Notes under the pieces: model-generated | Told to the model about the DNA's origin: nothing | The model's database searches: none | What the model saw: only the letters and a program-made list of their open reading frames with translations | Source: Candidatus Corynebacterium faecigallinarum | GTDB taxonomy: Bacteria; Actinomycetota; Actinomycetes; Mycobacteriales; Mycobacteriaceae | DNA length: 64,000 nucleotides | Direction: 5' to 3' | Assembly: GCA_019120175.1 (NCBI GenBank) | Contig: DWVP01000023.1 | Location: 124,001 to 188,000 of the forward strand | Made by a program: the position numbers and the translations under genes | Part shown: positions 43,771 to 54,250 of the stretch, one piece after another | Position numbering within the stretch: position 1 is the first letter of the stretch | Layout: every line of letters starts with the position of its first letter

Positions 43771-46700
43771 GTGACCAGAACAGAGGCACGACACCCGAAC
43801 GCTGAGGCACGCACCGCAGGTCGAGCAGAAAGCACCGCCCGAACGGTAGCCACGACAGCACCCGGTCCCCAGGGCCTGTACCACCCGAGCCGCGAACACG
43901 ACGCCTGTGGTGTCGCGTTCGTCGCCGACATGCACGGCCGGGCCACCCACGACATCGTGGACAAGGGCATCCAGGCACTGGTGAACCTGGACCACCGCGG
44001 TGCCGCGGGTGCCGAGAAGAACACCGGCGACGGTGCGGGCATCCTGCTGCAGGTCCCCGACCGCTTCTACCGGGAGGTCCTCGCCGAGCAGGGCATCGAG
44101 CTGCCCGCCGCCGGCACCTACGCCACCGGCATCGCCTTCCTCCCCGCCTCCCGCATGGCCGCCCTCGACGCCATGCGCGCCGTGGAGAACATCATCGCCG
44201 AGGAGGAACTCGACCTCATCGGCTGGCGTGAGGTCCCCGTCGACGACTCCTCCCTGGGCGCCATGGCCCGTGATGCGGAGCCGATCTTCTACCAGCTCTT
44301 CCTCTCCGGCAAGGATGCCACCGGCAACGTCCTGGAGGGTATCGAGCTGGACCGTCGTGCCTGGTTCGTCCGCAAGCGCGCCGAGCGCGAGCTCGGTTCC
44401 AAGGGCCCGGGCTCCGGCACCGGCGCAGACACCATCTACTTCCCGTCGCTGTCCGCCCGGACCATCGTCTACAAGGGCATGCTGACCACCCCACAGCTGC
44501 GGGATTTCTACCTCGACCTGCAGGACGAGCGCATGGAGTCCGCCCTCGCGATCGTCCACTCCCGCTTCTCCACGAATACCTTCCCGTCCTGGCCGCTGGC
44601 GCACCCCTTCCGTCTGCTCGCGCACAACGGCGAGATCAACACGGTGCGCGGCAACGAGAACTGGATGCGCGCCCGCGAGTCCCAGATCCGCTCGGAGGCC
44701 CTCGGCGACATCGAGCGCGTCCTGCCCATCTGCGACCCCACCGGCTCCGACACCGGACGCTTCGACGAGGCCCTGGAGCTGCTCCACCTCGCCGGACGCT
44801 CCCTCCCGCACGCCGTGATGATGACCGTCCCGCAGGCCTGGGAGCGCCACCGCAACATCGACCCGGACGTCCGCGCCTTCTACGAGTACCACTCCTCCCT
44901 CATGGAGGCGTGGGACGGCCCGGCCGCCCTGGTGTTCACCGACGGCACCGTCATCGGCTCGGTGCTCGACCGCAACGGCCTGCGTCCCGGACGCGTGTGG
45001 GTCACCCGCGACGGCCTGGTCATCGGTGGTTCCGAGACCGGCCTGCTGCCTGTGCCGCCGGAGGAGATCGTCCAGCGTCGCCGGATCGAGCCCGGCCGTA
45101 TGTTCCTCGTTGACACGAAGCAGGGGCGCATCATCCCGGACGAGGAGATCAAGACCGCCCTCGCCGACAAGCCCTACCGTCAGTGGGTCGAGGAGAACCT
45201 GGTGCGCTTCGGTGACCTGCCGCAGGCCCAGTACGACCCGATGAGTCACGAGCGTGTGGTGCTGCGTCAGCGCGTCTTCGGTTTCACCGAGGAGGATGTC
45301 GACCTGCTCATCGCGCCGCTGGCCAGGACCGGCGCCGAGGAGCTCGGCTCGATGGGCACCGACACGCCCATCGCCGCCCTGTCCGACAAGCCGCGGATGC
45401 TCTTCGACTTCTTCGCCCAGCGCTTCGCGCAGGTCACCAACCCGCCGCTGGACTCCATCCGCGAGAAGATGGTGACCAGCATGTTCACCCAGCTGGGACG
45501 CCAGGTCGACATCACCACCGAGGTGCCGGAGGCCGCCCACCGGATCCACCTGGACACCCCGGTGCTGAAGAACTCCGCCCTGCTCACCCTGCGTGAGGCC
45601 GGCCAGCACGAGGGCCTCGGCGACTTCCGCTCCGCGGTGATCTCCGGCCTGTACCCGGTCGCCCACGGCGGCCGCGGCATGCGCGAGGCCATCGAGCGCG
45701 TCCGTCGTGAGACCTCCCAGGCCATCGCCGACGGCGCGACCCTGATCATCCTCTCCGACCGTGAGTCGGACGAGCGCCTCGCCCCGATCCCCTCCCTGCT
45801 GCTGACCAGCGCCGTCCACCAGCACCTCGTCGCCGAGCGCACCCGCACCCGGGCGTCGCTGATCATCGAGTCCGGTGACGCCCGCGAGGTCCACCACCTC
45901 GCCATGCTGCTGACCTTCGGCGCGGACGCGATCAACCCCTACATGGCCATGGAAACCATCGACGAGCTGCGCATCCGTGGTGAGCTCGGCGAGCTGACCA
46001 CCGGTGAGGCCTGCGACAACTTCGTCGCCGCCGCCACCGCCAGCGTGCAGAAGATCATGTCCAAGATGGGCATCGCCACCGTGGCGTCCTACCGTGGCGC
46101 ACAGCTCGCCGACGTCACCGGCCTGCACCAGCGCGTCCTCGACGACTACTTCACCGGCTGCCTCAGCCCGATCTCCGGCATCGGCCTGGACGAGATCGCC
46201 GCCGACGTCGCCGTGCGTCACCGCTTCGCCTTCCTGCCGCGGCCCGAGGAGGCCGCCCACCGGGAGCTCGAGATCGGTGGCGAGTACAAGTGGCGCCGCG
46301 AGGGCGAGTACCACCTGTTCAACCCGGAGACCGTCTTCAAGCTGCAGCACGCCACCCGCACCGGCACCTACCGCATCTTCAAGGAGTACTCCGAGAAGGT
46401 CGACAACCAGTCCAAGCGTCTGGCCACCCTGCGTGGCCTGTTCGAGTTGCACTCCGACCGCCCGTCGATCCCCGTCGAGGAGGTCGAGCCGGTCAGCGAG
46501 ATCGTCCAGCGCTTCTCCACCGGCGCGATGAGCTACGGCTCCATCTCCGCCGAGGCCCACGAGACCCTCGCCATCGCGATGAACCAGCTCAAGGGCATGT
46601 CGAACTCCGGTGAGGGCGGCGAGGACCCCGCCCGCTTCGAGCCGGAGGCCGACGGCACCTGGCGTCGTTCGGCGATCAAGCAGGTCGCCTCGGGACGCTT

Positions 46701-48489
46701 CGGCGTGACCAGCCACTACCTCAACAACTGCACCGACATCCAGATCAAGATGGCCCAGGGAGCCAAGCCCGGTGAGGGCGGCCAGCTGCCGCCGCACAAG
46801 GTCTACCCGTGGATCGCCGAGGTGCGTGTCACCACCCCGGGTGTCGGCCTGATCTCCCCGCCGCCGCACCACGACATCTACTCCATCGAGGACCTGGCGC
46901 AGCTCATCCACGACCTGAAGAACGCCAACCCGGACGCCCGGATCCACGTCAAGCTCGTCGCCGAGCAGGGCGTGGGCACCGTCGCCGCCGGTGTCTCCAA
47001 GGCACATGCGGACGTGGTGCTGATATCCGGGCACGACGGCGGAACCGGTGCGTCCCCCCTGAACTCGCTGAAGCACGCCGGTGGTCCCTGGGAGCTCGGC
47101 CTCGCCGAGACCCAGCAGACCCTGCTGATGAACGGCCTACGTGACCGCATCACCGTCCAGTGCGACGGCCAGATGAAGACCGGACGCGACGTCATCGTCG
47201 CCGCCCTCCTCGGCGCCGAGGAGTTCGGCTTCGCCACCGCACCGCTGGTCGTCGAGGGCTGCATCATGATGCGCGTCTGCCACCTGGACACCTGCCCGGT
47301 GGGCGTGGCTACCCAGAACCCGGACCTGCGCAAGCGGTTCACCGGCCAGGCCGAGCACGTCGTCAACTTCTTCACCTTCATCGCCGAAGAGGTCCGCGAG
47401 TACCTCGCCGAGCTCGGCTTCCGCAGCGTGGAGGAGGCCGGCGGCCACTCCGAGTGCCTGCGCGACGGCAGCACCGGTGAGAACGGCATCGCAGGACGCG
47501 ACGGTAAGAGCCACAAGACCGCCGGCGCGCTGGACCTCTCCCCGATCTTCCACCAGCCCGACAGCCCCTTCATGCACCAGGACCGCCACCGCACCAAGGA
47601 CCAGGACCACAGCCTGGACGGTGCCCTGGACAACCAGATCCGCGCCGCCGCCGAGGAGACCATCCGACGTGCCGCCGCCGGTGAGGGCACCAGCATCGAC
47701 CTGGCGTACCCGATCACCAACGTCAACCGTTCGGTCGGCACCATGACCGGCTCACTGATCAGCCGGGTCGCCGGACGCGACGGCCTGCCCGAGGGCACCG
47801 TGAACCTCACCTTCACCGGCTCGGCCGGAAACTCTTTCGGAGCCTTCGTGCCCAAGGGCATGACCCTGACCCTGGTCGGCGACGCCAACGACTACGTCGC
47901 CAAGGGACTCTCCGGTGGTACCATCGCCATCCGCCCCGACGAGCGGGACGCCGCGGTCGGCGAACACCAGGTCATCGCCGGCAACGTGCTCGGCTTCGGC
48001 GGCGTCTCCGGTGAGATGTTCATCCGCGGTGCGGTCGGCGAGCGCTTCTGCGTGCGTAACTCCGGCGTCACCGCCGTCGTCGAGGGCATGGGAAACCACG
48101 GCTGCGAGTACATGACCGGCGGCCGGGTGATCAACCTCGGCCCGGTCGGCGAGAACTTCGGCGCCGGAATGTCCGGCGGTATCGCCTACCTGCTGGACGA
48201 CGGCACCGGCCTGGAGGGCATCTCCAAGCGCATCAACCCCGAACTCGTCGACGTCGAGCTGGTCGGCAGCCGGGCCGACACCGCCGACCCCGCCGAGCTC
48301 GACTGGCTGGTCGACACCATCAACCGCCACCGCCAGCTCACCGGATCCACCATCGACGTGGACCCCTGCGCACTGATCAAGGTCATGCCGCGCGACTACC
48401 GGCGCGTCCTGCAGACCATCGAGGCCGCCCGCGATGCCGGCCTCGACACCGACGGCATCAACGCCGCCATCATGGAAGGAGTGAAGTAA
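43771..48489 (+). CDS. gltB: Glutamate synthase large subunit
   Basis: The ~1,572-residue subunit makes two glutamate from glutamine and 2-oxoglutarate with GltD. It has the N-terminal glutaminase Cys in [11 protein letters not shown], the [27 protein letters not shown] segment, the FMN/synthase domain ([45 protein letters not shown]), the 3Fe-4S Cys cluster CHLDTCPVG, and the C-terminal beta-helix. The frame is open back to a GTG at 43672. I chose GTG 43771, which has GGAGG 12 nt upstream, but about 45 residues would still precede the catalytic Cys, longer than C. glutamicum GltB. Confidence 0.93.
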   Translation: MTRTEARHPNAEARTAGRAESTARTVATTAPGPQGLYHPSREHDACGVAFVADMHGRATHDIVDKGIQALVNLDHRGAAGAEKNTGDGAGILLQVPDRFYREVLAEQGIELPAAGTYATGIAFLPASRMAALDAMRAVENIIAEEELDLIGWREVPVDDSSLGAMARDAEPIFYQLFLSGKDATGNVLEGIELDRRAWFVRKRAERELGSKGPGSGTGADTIYFPSLSARTIVYKGMLTTPQLRDFYLDLQDERMESALAIVHSRFSTNTFPSWPLAHPFRLLAHNGEINTVRGNENWMRARESQIRSEALGDIERVLPICDPTGSDTGRFDEALELLHLAGRSLPHAVMMTVPQAWERHRNIDPDVRAFYEYHSSLMEAWDGPAALVFTDGTVIGSVLDRNGLRPGRVWVTRDGLVIGGSETGLLPVPPEEIVQRRRIEPGRMFLVDTKQGRIIPDEEIKTALADKPYRQWVEENLVRFGDLPQAQYDPMSHERVVLRQRVFGFTEEDVDLLIAPLARTGAEELGSMGTDTPIAALSDKPRMLFDFFAQRFAQVTNPPLDSIREKMVTSMFTQLGRQVDITTEVPEAAHRIHLDTPVLKNSALLTLREAGQHEGLGDFRSAVISGLYPVAHGGRGMREAIERVRRETSQAIADGATLIILSDRESDERLAPIPSLLLTSAVHQHLVAERTRTRASLIIESGDAREVHHLAMLLTFGADAINPYMAMETIDELRIRGELGELTTGEACDNFVAAATASVQKIMSKMGIATVASYRGAQLADVTGLHQRVLDDYFTGCLSPISGIGLDEIAADVAVRHRFAFLPRPEEAAHRELEIGGEYKWRREGEYHLFNPETVFKLQHATRTGTYRIFKEYSEKVDNQSKRLATLRGLFELHSDRPSIPVEEVEPVSEIVQRFSTGAMSYGSISAEAHETLAIAMNQLKGMSNSGEGGEDPARFEPEADGTWRRSAIKQVASGRFGVTSHYLNNCTDIQIKMAQGAKPGEGGQLPPHKVYPWIAEVRVTTPGVGLISPPPHHDIYSIEDLAQLIHDLKNANPDARIHVKLVAEQGVGTVAAGVSKAHADVVLISGHDGGTGASPLNSLKHAGGPWELGLAETQQTLLMNGLRDRITVQCDGQMKTGRDVIVAALLGAEEFGFATAPLVVEGCIMMRVCHLDTCPVGVATQNPDLRKRFTGQAEHVVNFFTFIAEEVREYLAELGFRSVEEAGGHSECLRDGSTGENGIAGRDGKSHKTAGALDLSPIFHQPDSPFMHQDRHRTKDQDHSLDGALDNQIRAAAEETIRRAAAGEGTSIDLAYPITNVNRSVGTMTGSLISRVAGRDGLPEGTVNLTFTGSAGNSFGAFVPKGMTLTLVGDANDYVAKGLSGGTIAIRPDERDAAVGEHQVIAGNVLGFGGVSGEMFIRGAVGERFCVRNSGVTAVVEGMGNHGCEYMTGGRVINLGPVGENFGAGMSGGIAYLLDDGTGLEGISKRINPELVDVELVGSRADTADPAELDWLVDTINRHRQLTGSTIDVDPCALIKVMPRDYRRVLQTIEAARDAGLDTDGINAAIMEGVK

Positions 48490-50066
48490 TGGCTGACCCG
48501 TACGGATTCATGAAGTACCGACGTAAGGAGGCGGCCAACCGTCCCGTCCCGCTGCGCCTGCTGGACTTCAAGGACGTCCACGAGCACATGGCCGACAGTG
48601 ACGTCGAGATCCAGGCCGCACGCTGCATGGACTGCGGTGTGCCCTTCTGCCACGACGGCTGCCCGCTGGGCAACATCATCCCCGAGTGGAATGACCTGGT
48701 GCGCCGCGGCCGCTGGGAGGAGGCCTACAACCGGCTGCACGCCACGAACAACTTCCCCGAGTTCACCGGACGCATCTGCCCCGCCCCCTGCGAGGGTGCC
48801 TGCGTGCTCGGTATCGAGGGCATCGGCGCCGGCGCCGGGATCGGCGAACCGGTCGCCATCAAGACCGTGGAGCTGCAGATCGTCGAGCACGCCTACGAGC
48901 ACGGCTGGGTGAAGCCGGTGACGGCCAGCTTCTCCACCGGCCAGTCCGTGGCCGTGGTCGGCTCCGGTCCCGCCGGTCTGGCTGCCGCCCAGCAGCTCAC
49001 CCGCGCCGGGCACCGGGTCACCGTCTTCGAGCGGGACGACCGCATCGGCGGCCTGCTGCGCTACGGCGTGCCGGACTACAAGCTCGAGGCCCGCTATATC
49101 GACCGGCGTATCGAGCAGATGGAGGCCGAGGGCACCATCTTCCGCACCAGCATCTCGCCGAGCGTCAGCGACCTCGCCGGCTTCGACGCCGTGGTCATGG
49201 CCGTCGGCGCGACCGTCCCGCGTGAGGTTTCCTTCGCTGGCCGTGAGCTCGACGGCGTTCACCAGGCGATGGACTACCTGCCGCAGGCCAACCGGGTCGT
49301 CGCCGGTGATATTGAGGAGCCGGAGATCACCGCCCGTGGCAAGAACGTCGTGATCATCGGCGGCGGCGACACCGGCACGGACTGCTTCGGCACCGCCCTG
49401 CGTCAGGGTGCCGCCTCGGTCCGCCAGTTCGACTACAACCCGGCGCCGGGGGAGAACCGCACCGCCGGTAACCCGTGGCCGGTGTGGCCGAAGATCTGGC
49501 GCGTGGCCACCGCCCATGAAGAGGGCGAGTACACCATCACCGGTAACGAGTCCGCCGATGAGATCGCCGCACTGGGGCTGGCGTCGCGGGCCCCGGGTGA
49601 GCCGCTGGGTCACCGGGACTTCCGTATCAACACCGTGGAGCTCACCGGTGAGGACGGTAAGGTCACCGGCCTGCACGCCGCGCAGTGCGAGCGGACGCCG
49701 GACGGCATGGTCAACCTGCCGGGCACCGATGTCGTGATGGACGCCGACCTGGTGCTGCTGGCCGTCGGCTTCACCGGTGCGGACCAGAAGGGCATCGTCT
49801 CCGAGCTGGGGCTGCCGGTGGATGCGCGTGGCCGGTTGGTCCGCGACGACAACTACCGCAGCTGGTGGCCGGAGACCCCGGGGATCCGCGAGGCCGGTTT
49901 CGACGCCCCGGTGTTCTCCACCGGTGACGCCGGACGTGGCGCGTCGCTGATCGTCTGGGCCATCGCCGAGGGCCGTGCCTGTGCCGCGGAGGTGGACCGG
50001 GTGCTGATGGGCGAAACCGCGCTGCCGAACCCGGTCGCCCCGTCGGACGCCCCGCTGAGCGTGTAG
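48489..50066 (+). CDS. gltD: Glutamate synthase small subunit
   Basis: The 525-residue FAD/Fe-S subunit passes NADPH electrons to GltB. It has two 4Fe-4S motifs (CMDCGVPFCHDGCPLGN and CPAPCEGACVLG, about 40-105), the FAD fold VAVVGSGPAGLAAAQQL, and the NADPH fold VVIIGGGDTGTDCFGTAL. Its ATG shares a base with the gltB stop (TAATG) and GAAGGAG is just upstream, so the two are coupled. Length is normal. Confidence 0.95.
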   Translation: MADPYGFMKYRRKEAANRPVPLRLLDFKDVHEHMADSDVEIQAARCMDCGVPFCHDGCPLGNIIPEWNDLVRRGRWEEAYNRLHATNNFPEFTGRICPAPCEGACVLGIEGIGAGAGIGEPVAIKTVELQIVEHAYEHGWVKPVTASFSTGQSVAVVGSGPAGLAAAQQLTRAGHRVTVFERDDRIGGLLRYGVPDYKLEARYIDRRIEQMEAEGTIFRTSISPSVSDLAGFDAVVMAVGATVPREVSFAGRELDGVHQAMDYLPQANRVVAGDIEEPEITARGKNVVIIGGGDTGTDCFGTALRQGAASVRQFDYNPAPGENRTAGNPWPVWPKIWRVATAHEEGEYTITGNESADEIAALGLASRAPGEPLGHRDFRINTVELTGEDGKVTGLHAAQCERTPDGMVNLPGTDVVMDADLVLLAVGFTGADQKGIVSELGLPVDARGRLVRDDNYRSWWPETPGIREAGFDAPVFSTGDAGRGASLIVWAIAEGRACAAEVDRVLMGETALPNPVAPSDAPLSV

Positions 50067-50106
50067 CGCGGCTGGGCTGAACCCCGCGCTGCTGGGCGTG
50101 GCACAA

Positions 50107-50167
50107 CGCAACATAGACGGAGAGGTCACTCTGAGCCCTGAAAAGTGACCTCTCCGTCTATGTTGCG
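50107..50167. repeat. Dispersed palindrome family A, copy 2 (perfect)
   Basis: A perfect 24-bp stem (50107-50130 and 50144-50167) with a 13-nt loop, core CGGAGAGGTCACT, directly downstream of gltD. It could terminate the gltBD transcript, but two relatives elsewhere (5045-5094, 43334-43377) show it is a dispersed element. Confidence 0.9.
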
Positions 50168-50233
50168 TGCTGCCGTGGTTGGACTGCCGTCGGACTACCG
50201 TAGGTCGCCGCAGAGGGGGGCCGGCGCACTGAG

Positions 50234-50239
50234 TACACT
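50234..50239 (+). promoter_or_regulatory. Probable leaderless -10 box of the LysE-type gene
   Basis: TACACT ends 9 nt before the ATG at 50248 with no Shine-Dalgarno sequence between, which fits transcription starting at the start codon. Confidence 0.45.
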
Positions 50240-50247
50240 GACCTCAT

Positions 50248-50955
50248 ATGACCAGCGCCGCCCTCCTCAGCATCCTCGTCGCCTGGCTGCTGGCTATCGC
50301 CTCGCCGGGTCCGGACCTGGTGCAGATCCTGCGGCTGGGGGCGGTGCGGCGCAACGGTGTCGCCTGCGCCCTGGGCATCATGACCGGCAACACCCTGTGG
50401 ATCGTCGCCAGCATGCTCGGGCTGTCCACCCTGGCCAATACCGTGGACTGGGTGCTGACCGTCCTCTTCCTCGTCGGCGGTTCCTTCTTGATGTGGATGG
50501 GACAGGGCGCGTTGCGCTCCGGGCTGGCCGAACGCCGGTCGGCTCGCACCGTGGTCGCTGCCGGGCAGGACGGGCAGGACGGGCAGGACGCAGTGATGGG
50601 GGACGCAGCGTCCCACAACACCCCGACCGCCACCACCCTCCGCGTCACCACCGCCCAGGCCTGGCGTCTCGGTCTTGCCACCAACCTGGCGAATCCGAAA
50701 GCGCTGGTGTTCTTCGGTGCGGTCTTCGCCGGCTTCGTCCCGCCGGACACCAGCTGGGCGATGCGCGGCATCATCCTGGTGATGCTGCTGGTCACAGGCA
50801 TCGCCTGGTTCGTTGCCGTGGCGTGGATGGTGTCGGTGCCGCGCCTGTCCCGCGCCCTGCAGCGCGCGGGCGCCTGGATCGACATCGTCGCCGGTGTGGT
50901 GTTCCTGCTCCTCGGTGCATTCCTGGTGTTCGAGGGAATAATCGGGGCAATCTGA
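50248..50955 (+). CDS. LysE/RhtB family amino acid exporter
   Basis: The 235-residue membrane protein has about six helices and the family start AWLLAIASPGPDLVQILRLGAVRRNG, whose SPGP motif is characteristic. ATNLANPKALVFFGAVFAGFVPP is the second conserved block. It exports an amino acid or derivative; which one cannot be told. A hydrophilic, Gln/Asp-repeat loop (GQDGQDGQD) separates the halves. Its stop lies in a 9-bp tandem duplication. Confidence 0.88.
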   Translation: MTSAALLSILVAWLLAIASPGPDLVQILRLGAVRRNGVACALGIMTGNTLWIVASMLGLSTLANTVDWVLTVLFLVGGSFLMWMGQGALRSGLAERRSARTVVAAGQDGQDGQDAVMGDAASHNTPTATTLRVTTAQAWRLGLATNLANPKALVFFGAVFAGFVPPDTSWAMRGIILVMLLVTGIAWFVAVAWMVSVPRLSRALQRAGAWIDIVAGVVFLLLGAFLVFEGIIGAI

Positions 50956-50964
50956 GCAATCTGG
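50947..50964 (+). repeat. 9-bp tandem duplication over the LysE stop codon
   Basis: GCAATCTGA is followed at once by GCAATCTGG. The first unit ends with the TGA stop. Confidence 0.8.
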
Positions 50965-51000
50965 CGGTAGGACTTTCTTCGCAGGCAGCGGAGTCGTAGG

Positions 51001-51357
51001 ATGGTCGGCATGCCCGAGCGAGAAGTGCAGAAGGTGCCGGTGGAAAATGTTCCCGTACGCGGGGACGACATCCGGCTGGGCCAGTTCATCAAGCTGGCGA
51101 ACCTTGTGGAATCCGGCGGCGTGGCCAAGGAGGTCATCGCCGCCGGTTTTGTGACTGTCAACGGCGAGACCGACACTAGGCGGGGACGACACCTCCACGC
51201 CGGTGACGAGGTCACCGTCCATGACGAGGACGGAAACCCCCTGGCAGCCGCGCGGTTCGCATCCAATGATGATGGTGCTGACGAAGACACCGACGACTAC
51301 TTCGACGAAGCAACTGCTGACGACGACTTTGATCCCGAAAAGTGGAGGAACCTCTAA
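51001..51357 (+). CDS. S4-type RNA-binding protein
   Basis: The 118-residue protein (115 if started at the ATG at 51010) has an S4 domain (IRLGQFIKLANLVESGGVAKEVIAAGFVTVNGETDTRRGRHLHAGDEVTV) like YbcJ/RlbA-type single-domain RNA binders, thought to act on ribosomes or rRNA. An acidic tail (DDGADEDTDDYFDEATADDDFD) follows. Its stop shares bases with the VOC gene start, so they are coupled. Confidence 0.85.
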   Translation: MVGMPEREVQKVPVENVPVRGDDIRLGQFIKLANLVESGGVAKEVIAAGFVTVNGETDTRRGRHLHAGDEVTVHDEDGNPLAAARFASNDDGADEDTDDYFDEATADDDFDPEKWRNL

Positions 51358-52178
51358 TGCCCGCTCTCGTGGCGGAGCCAGGAATGCCGATCTGGATCGA
51401 CCTGGCTACCACTGACCTGACCAAGGCCAAGGAGTTCTACACCGAACTTCTCGGCTGGGACTTCGACAACCCCTGCGGCGACGGCTACCTCGTCGCGAAG
51501 AAGGACGGCATGCCCGTCGCCGGCCTCGGTGAGGTTCCGGAGGACAAGTCTTCGCTGTGGGGCTTGCTGCTCTACGCCCCCGACATCGACCATGTCCACG
51601 AGGAGGCGGTGAAGGCTGGCGCGACCAGCATCCTGTCCCCGCGCGACGTCGGACGCCGCGGCCGGATGTCCGTGCTGGTCGACCCGTCCGGTGCGACGAT
51701 CGGCCTGAAGCAGCCGGCGGGCGACGAGCCGTTCTTCGCCGCCGGCGAGCCGGGCACCCCGGTGTGGCATGAGCTGCTCATCGGTGACGAGTACGATGCG
51801 ACGATCGAGTTCTATCACGACCTCGCAGGCTGGGATATCCGCCAGCACAGCGATACCGCGAAGTTCCGCTACGCCACCGGTGAGTACAACGGTGCTCCGC
51901 TGTGCGGTATGTGGGACACCAGTGAGCTCGACGAGAACCCTTCGATGTGGACCCTCTACCTGGGCTGTGTCGACGTCGACGCGGCGGCGAAGAAGGTCAA
52001 GAAGTTCGGCGGCAAGCTGGTGCGCGCCCCGTGGAACTCTGAGCTGGGCCGCCTGTGCACCCTGGTCGACCCGACCGGTGCGCTGGTGAACCTGTGTGAG
52101 ATCGAGGAGCCGACGCCGGAGTCGCTGGAGGACATCCACGAGCCGGACATCATGGCCCCGGACGCGCCGCAGCCGTAG
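51357..52178 (+). CDS. VOC (glyoxalase-like) two-domain protein
   Basis: The 273-residue protein is two tandem vicinal-oxygen-chelate domains. The first begins GMPIWIDLATTDLTKAKEFYTELLGWDF and the second GTPVWHELLIGDEYDATIEFYHDLAGWDI; both end with the VDPSGA/VDPTGA strand. Such actinobacterial proteins are often metal-dependent hydroxylases, isomerases or stress proteins, and no substrate is evident. GGAGG lies 8 nt before the ATG at 51357. Confidence 0.88.
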   Translation: MPALVAEPGMPIWIDLATTDLTKAKEFYTELLGWDFDNPCGDGYLVAKKDGMPVAGLGEVPEDKSSLWGLLLYAPDIDHVHEEAVKAGATSILSPRDVGRRGRMSVLVDPSGATIGLKQPAGDEPFFAAGEPGTPVWHELLIGDEYDATIEFYHDLAGWDIRQHSDTAKFRYATGEYNGAPLCGMWDTSELDENPSMWTLYLGCVDVDAAAKKVKKFGGKLVRAPWNSELGRLCTLVDPTGALVNLCEIEEPTPESLEDIHEPDIMAPDAPQP

Positions 52179-52226
52179 TCTCCTCTGCCGGGGGAGCCGG
52201 CACAGTCCTCCCGGCACGACGAACGT

Positions 52227-52258
52227 CCTGACCATGCTGCGCTTGGCAGCAGGTCAGG
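52227..52258 (+). terminator. Terminator after the VOC gene
   Basis: CCTGACC-A-TGCTGC pairs with GCAGCA-GGTCAGG around a short loop, with one bulged A. A T-rich run (GTTGTTCTGTTCT) follows on the plus strand, as expected for an intrinsic terminator of the lysE/S4/VOC region. The convergent GH25 gene ends at 52300. Confidence 0.65.
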
Positions 52259-52299
52259 GCGTTGTTCTGTTCTCCGGTATTCTCCGGCCGGGGAACCGT

Positions 52300-54012
52300 C
52301 TAGAGCTGGGCGACCAGCATGGGGGCGGCGGCGACCGGGTCGATCCCGGCCTCCTCCAGTGCCTTCAGCGCGGCGGCCGGGTCCGTGGCGAAGTGGGACG
52401 CGGTCTCGCGGTCCACACCCAGTCGCTCGGCGGCGGCGACGGTGGCCTCCGGGTCCTCGGCCAGGCGGGCCGCGGTCTCCGGGTCCACGCCAGCATCCTC
52501 GAGGGTGGTGCGGATGGCCTCTGGGTCGGCGGCCGGGGACTCCTCAGCGCCCTCGCCAGCAGCATCGTCATCAGCGGAAGCGTCCTCAGCAGCACCCTCG
52601 GCCGGTCCGTCCTGACCAGCCTCGGCCGGGGCGGACTTGCCCTCGGCCTCGATGCGCTCGATCAGGGCGTCCTTGTCGACGGTGCCGCCGGCGATCTGGG
52701 CGGCGTAGTCGGTGGCACCGAAGGCGTTCATCAGGCGCAGGATGCTGTCGAGGTTCACGCCCTCAGCTCCCTCGCCGCCCTCAGCACCGCCGAGGACGTC
52801 TCCGACGATGCCGGCGATCTGGCCGAAGTCGAACTCGCCGGCCGCACCGTTGTCGTCCGCACCCAGGGAACCGGCGATCGCGCCGACCTGACCGGCGATG
52901 TCCCCACCGTCGGCGCCGAGGCCGAGGGCGCCGAGGACCAGGGCGGCGATGGCGGCGAGCGGCAGGGTCTGCTCGGCATCGCGGGCCTCCATACCGGAGG
53001 ACGCCAGCGCGGAGCCGAGCGTCTCGCCCAGACCCGAGCTGAGGGCGGACTCCAGCACGACCTCCGGGCCGACGGTGCCGGCGACCAGGCCGAGGAGGTT
53101 GACCAGCAGGTCGGTGCTCAGCGGCTGGTCGAGGCCGGGCTCGCCGCCGGCGGCCTCGGCGTGTTCGGTGTTGTTGGCGGACTCGGCCTGGCTGACCGCG
53201 GCGTCGGTGATCGGACGCAGCGCGTCGACGATATTGCCGACGGCACTGCCGACGGAGGGCCGTCCGGCGAGCTCCTGCAGCTGGGCGTCGGTGCCGTAGT
53301 AGGTGTTCAGGTCGACGTTGGCGTAGATGCCGTCGACCTGGCCGGCGTCGGAGTACTGCCAGAAGGTGACCTCGTTCCAGCCGCCGGGGATCTCGGAGGG
53401 CAGGGTCGGGTTGTAGTACGCCAGCCACAGCGGGTACTCGGCGAACTCGGTGGTGTTCGCCATGTCGTTGATCCAGAAGTTGTAGTACGTGTAGATAATC
53501 GGGTCGCGACCGGTGAGGATCTTGATCTCGTCGATCCAGTCGCGGACCCAGTTCTGCAGTTGCTCGGGGTTCAGTCCGCCGGATTCCTCCAGGTCAAGCG
53601 TCGGCGGCAGTGAGGGCTGGACGCCGGTGGCCAGGGTGGCGGCGTAGTGGCGGGCCTCGGCGCGGGGGTCGGTGGAGCCAGGCCTGGCGTAGTGGTAGCT
53701 GCCCGGGGTCACACCGGCAGCGGCGGCCTTGGCGGTGTCGGAGGAGAAGTAGGGGTTGGTGTAGCCGGTTCCCTCGCTGGCCTTGATGAAGGCGAAGCTC
53801 TGGCCGGACGCCGCGACGGCCTGCCAGTCGATGGCGGCACCGTCGGGGTGCTGGTGGCTGGCGACGTCGATGCCGTCGAGGGCCCAGGAGGGTACCGGCA
53901 CGACATCCGTGGCGACCAGGGCGGCGACCGTCACGGCGGAGCCGAAGAGTGTGACTGCGGTCAGGCGGGCGGGAGTGGTGAGCGCGTGGCGACGCCAGGG
54001 AAGGGAGAACAT
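52300..54012 (-). CDS. Exported GH25-type lysozyme with repeat-rich C-terminus
   Basis: The 570-residue protein has an N-terminal signal sequence (RLTAVTLFGSAVTVAALVATDVV) and a GH25 muramidase domain: LDGIDVASHQHPDGAAIDWQAVAASGQSFAFIKASEGTGYTNP with the catalytic Asp, PPTLDLEESGG, and FWQYSDAGQVDGIYANVDLN. It should cut peptidoglycan. The long C-terminal half is Ala/Gly-rich with helices of unknown role. The last ~70 residues form a repeat of about 24 residues (AGVDPETAARLAEDPEATVA) that also forms the end of the next gene's product. The start is ATG 54012; an upstream start at 54030 is possible. Confidence 0.9.
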   Translation of the reverse strand: MFSLPWRRHALTTPARLTAVTLFGSAVTVAALVATDVVPVPSWALDGIDVASHQHPDGAAIDWQAVAASGQSFAFIKASEGTGYTNPYFSSDTAKAAAAGVTPGSYHYARPGSTDPRAEARHYAATLATGVQPSLPPTLDLEESGGLNPEQLQNWVRDWIDEIKILTGRDPIIYTYYNFWINDMANTTEFAEYPLWLAYYNPTLPSEIPGGWNEVTFWQYSDAGQVDGIYANVDLNTYYGTDAQLQELAGRPSVGSAVGNIVDALRPITDAAVSQAESANNTEHAEAAGGEPGLDQPLSTDLLVNLLGLVAGTVGPEVVLESALSSGLGETLGSALASSGMEARDAEQTLPLAAIAALVLGALGLGADGGDIAGQVGAIAGSLGADDNGAAGEFDFGQIAGIVGDVLGGAEGGEGAEGVNLDSILRLMNAFGATDYAAQIAGGTVDKDALIERIEAEGKSAPAEAGQDGPAEGAAEDASADDDAAGEGAEESPAADPEAIRTTLEDAGVDPETAARLAEDPEATVAAAERLGVDRETASHFATDPAAALKALEEAGIDPVAAAPMLVAQL

Positions 54013-54190
54013 GCGCAACACGATACACATGAATCACACAAGTCACAGATGCAACACGCGCACCGTGCCGCAACTTTCTTCACTTTTTCACGGTGGTGGC
54101 GTTCGTGGTGGCCATTCGTAATGGCCTTCGTGGTGGCGGCTGAGAATGCTCCAGGTAGTGCCTCGCGGAACCCTGGGTGGCCATAACGAA

Positions 54191-54217
54191 ACCCCCGCCC
54201 GAGGAACGGGCGGGGGT
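54191..54217 (-). terminator. Intrinsic terminator of the small secreted gene
   Basis: Perfect 11-bp arms ACCCCCGCCCG/CGGGCGGGGGT with a 5-nt loop, followed on the minus strand by TTTCGTT. It lies 34 bp after the stop of the 54251 gene. Confidence 0.8.
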
Positions 54218-54250
54218 GTGGAAAGAAAAGAGGTGTCGGCGGGTGTGCTG

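Noticed and set aside
43582..47076. Long 1,164-codon frame antisense to gltB
   Set aside because: It is a shadow of gltB caused by strong third-position GC bias. The product is repetitive Gly/Val/Leu/His-rich, without domain motifs.
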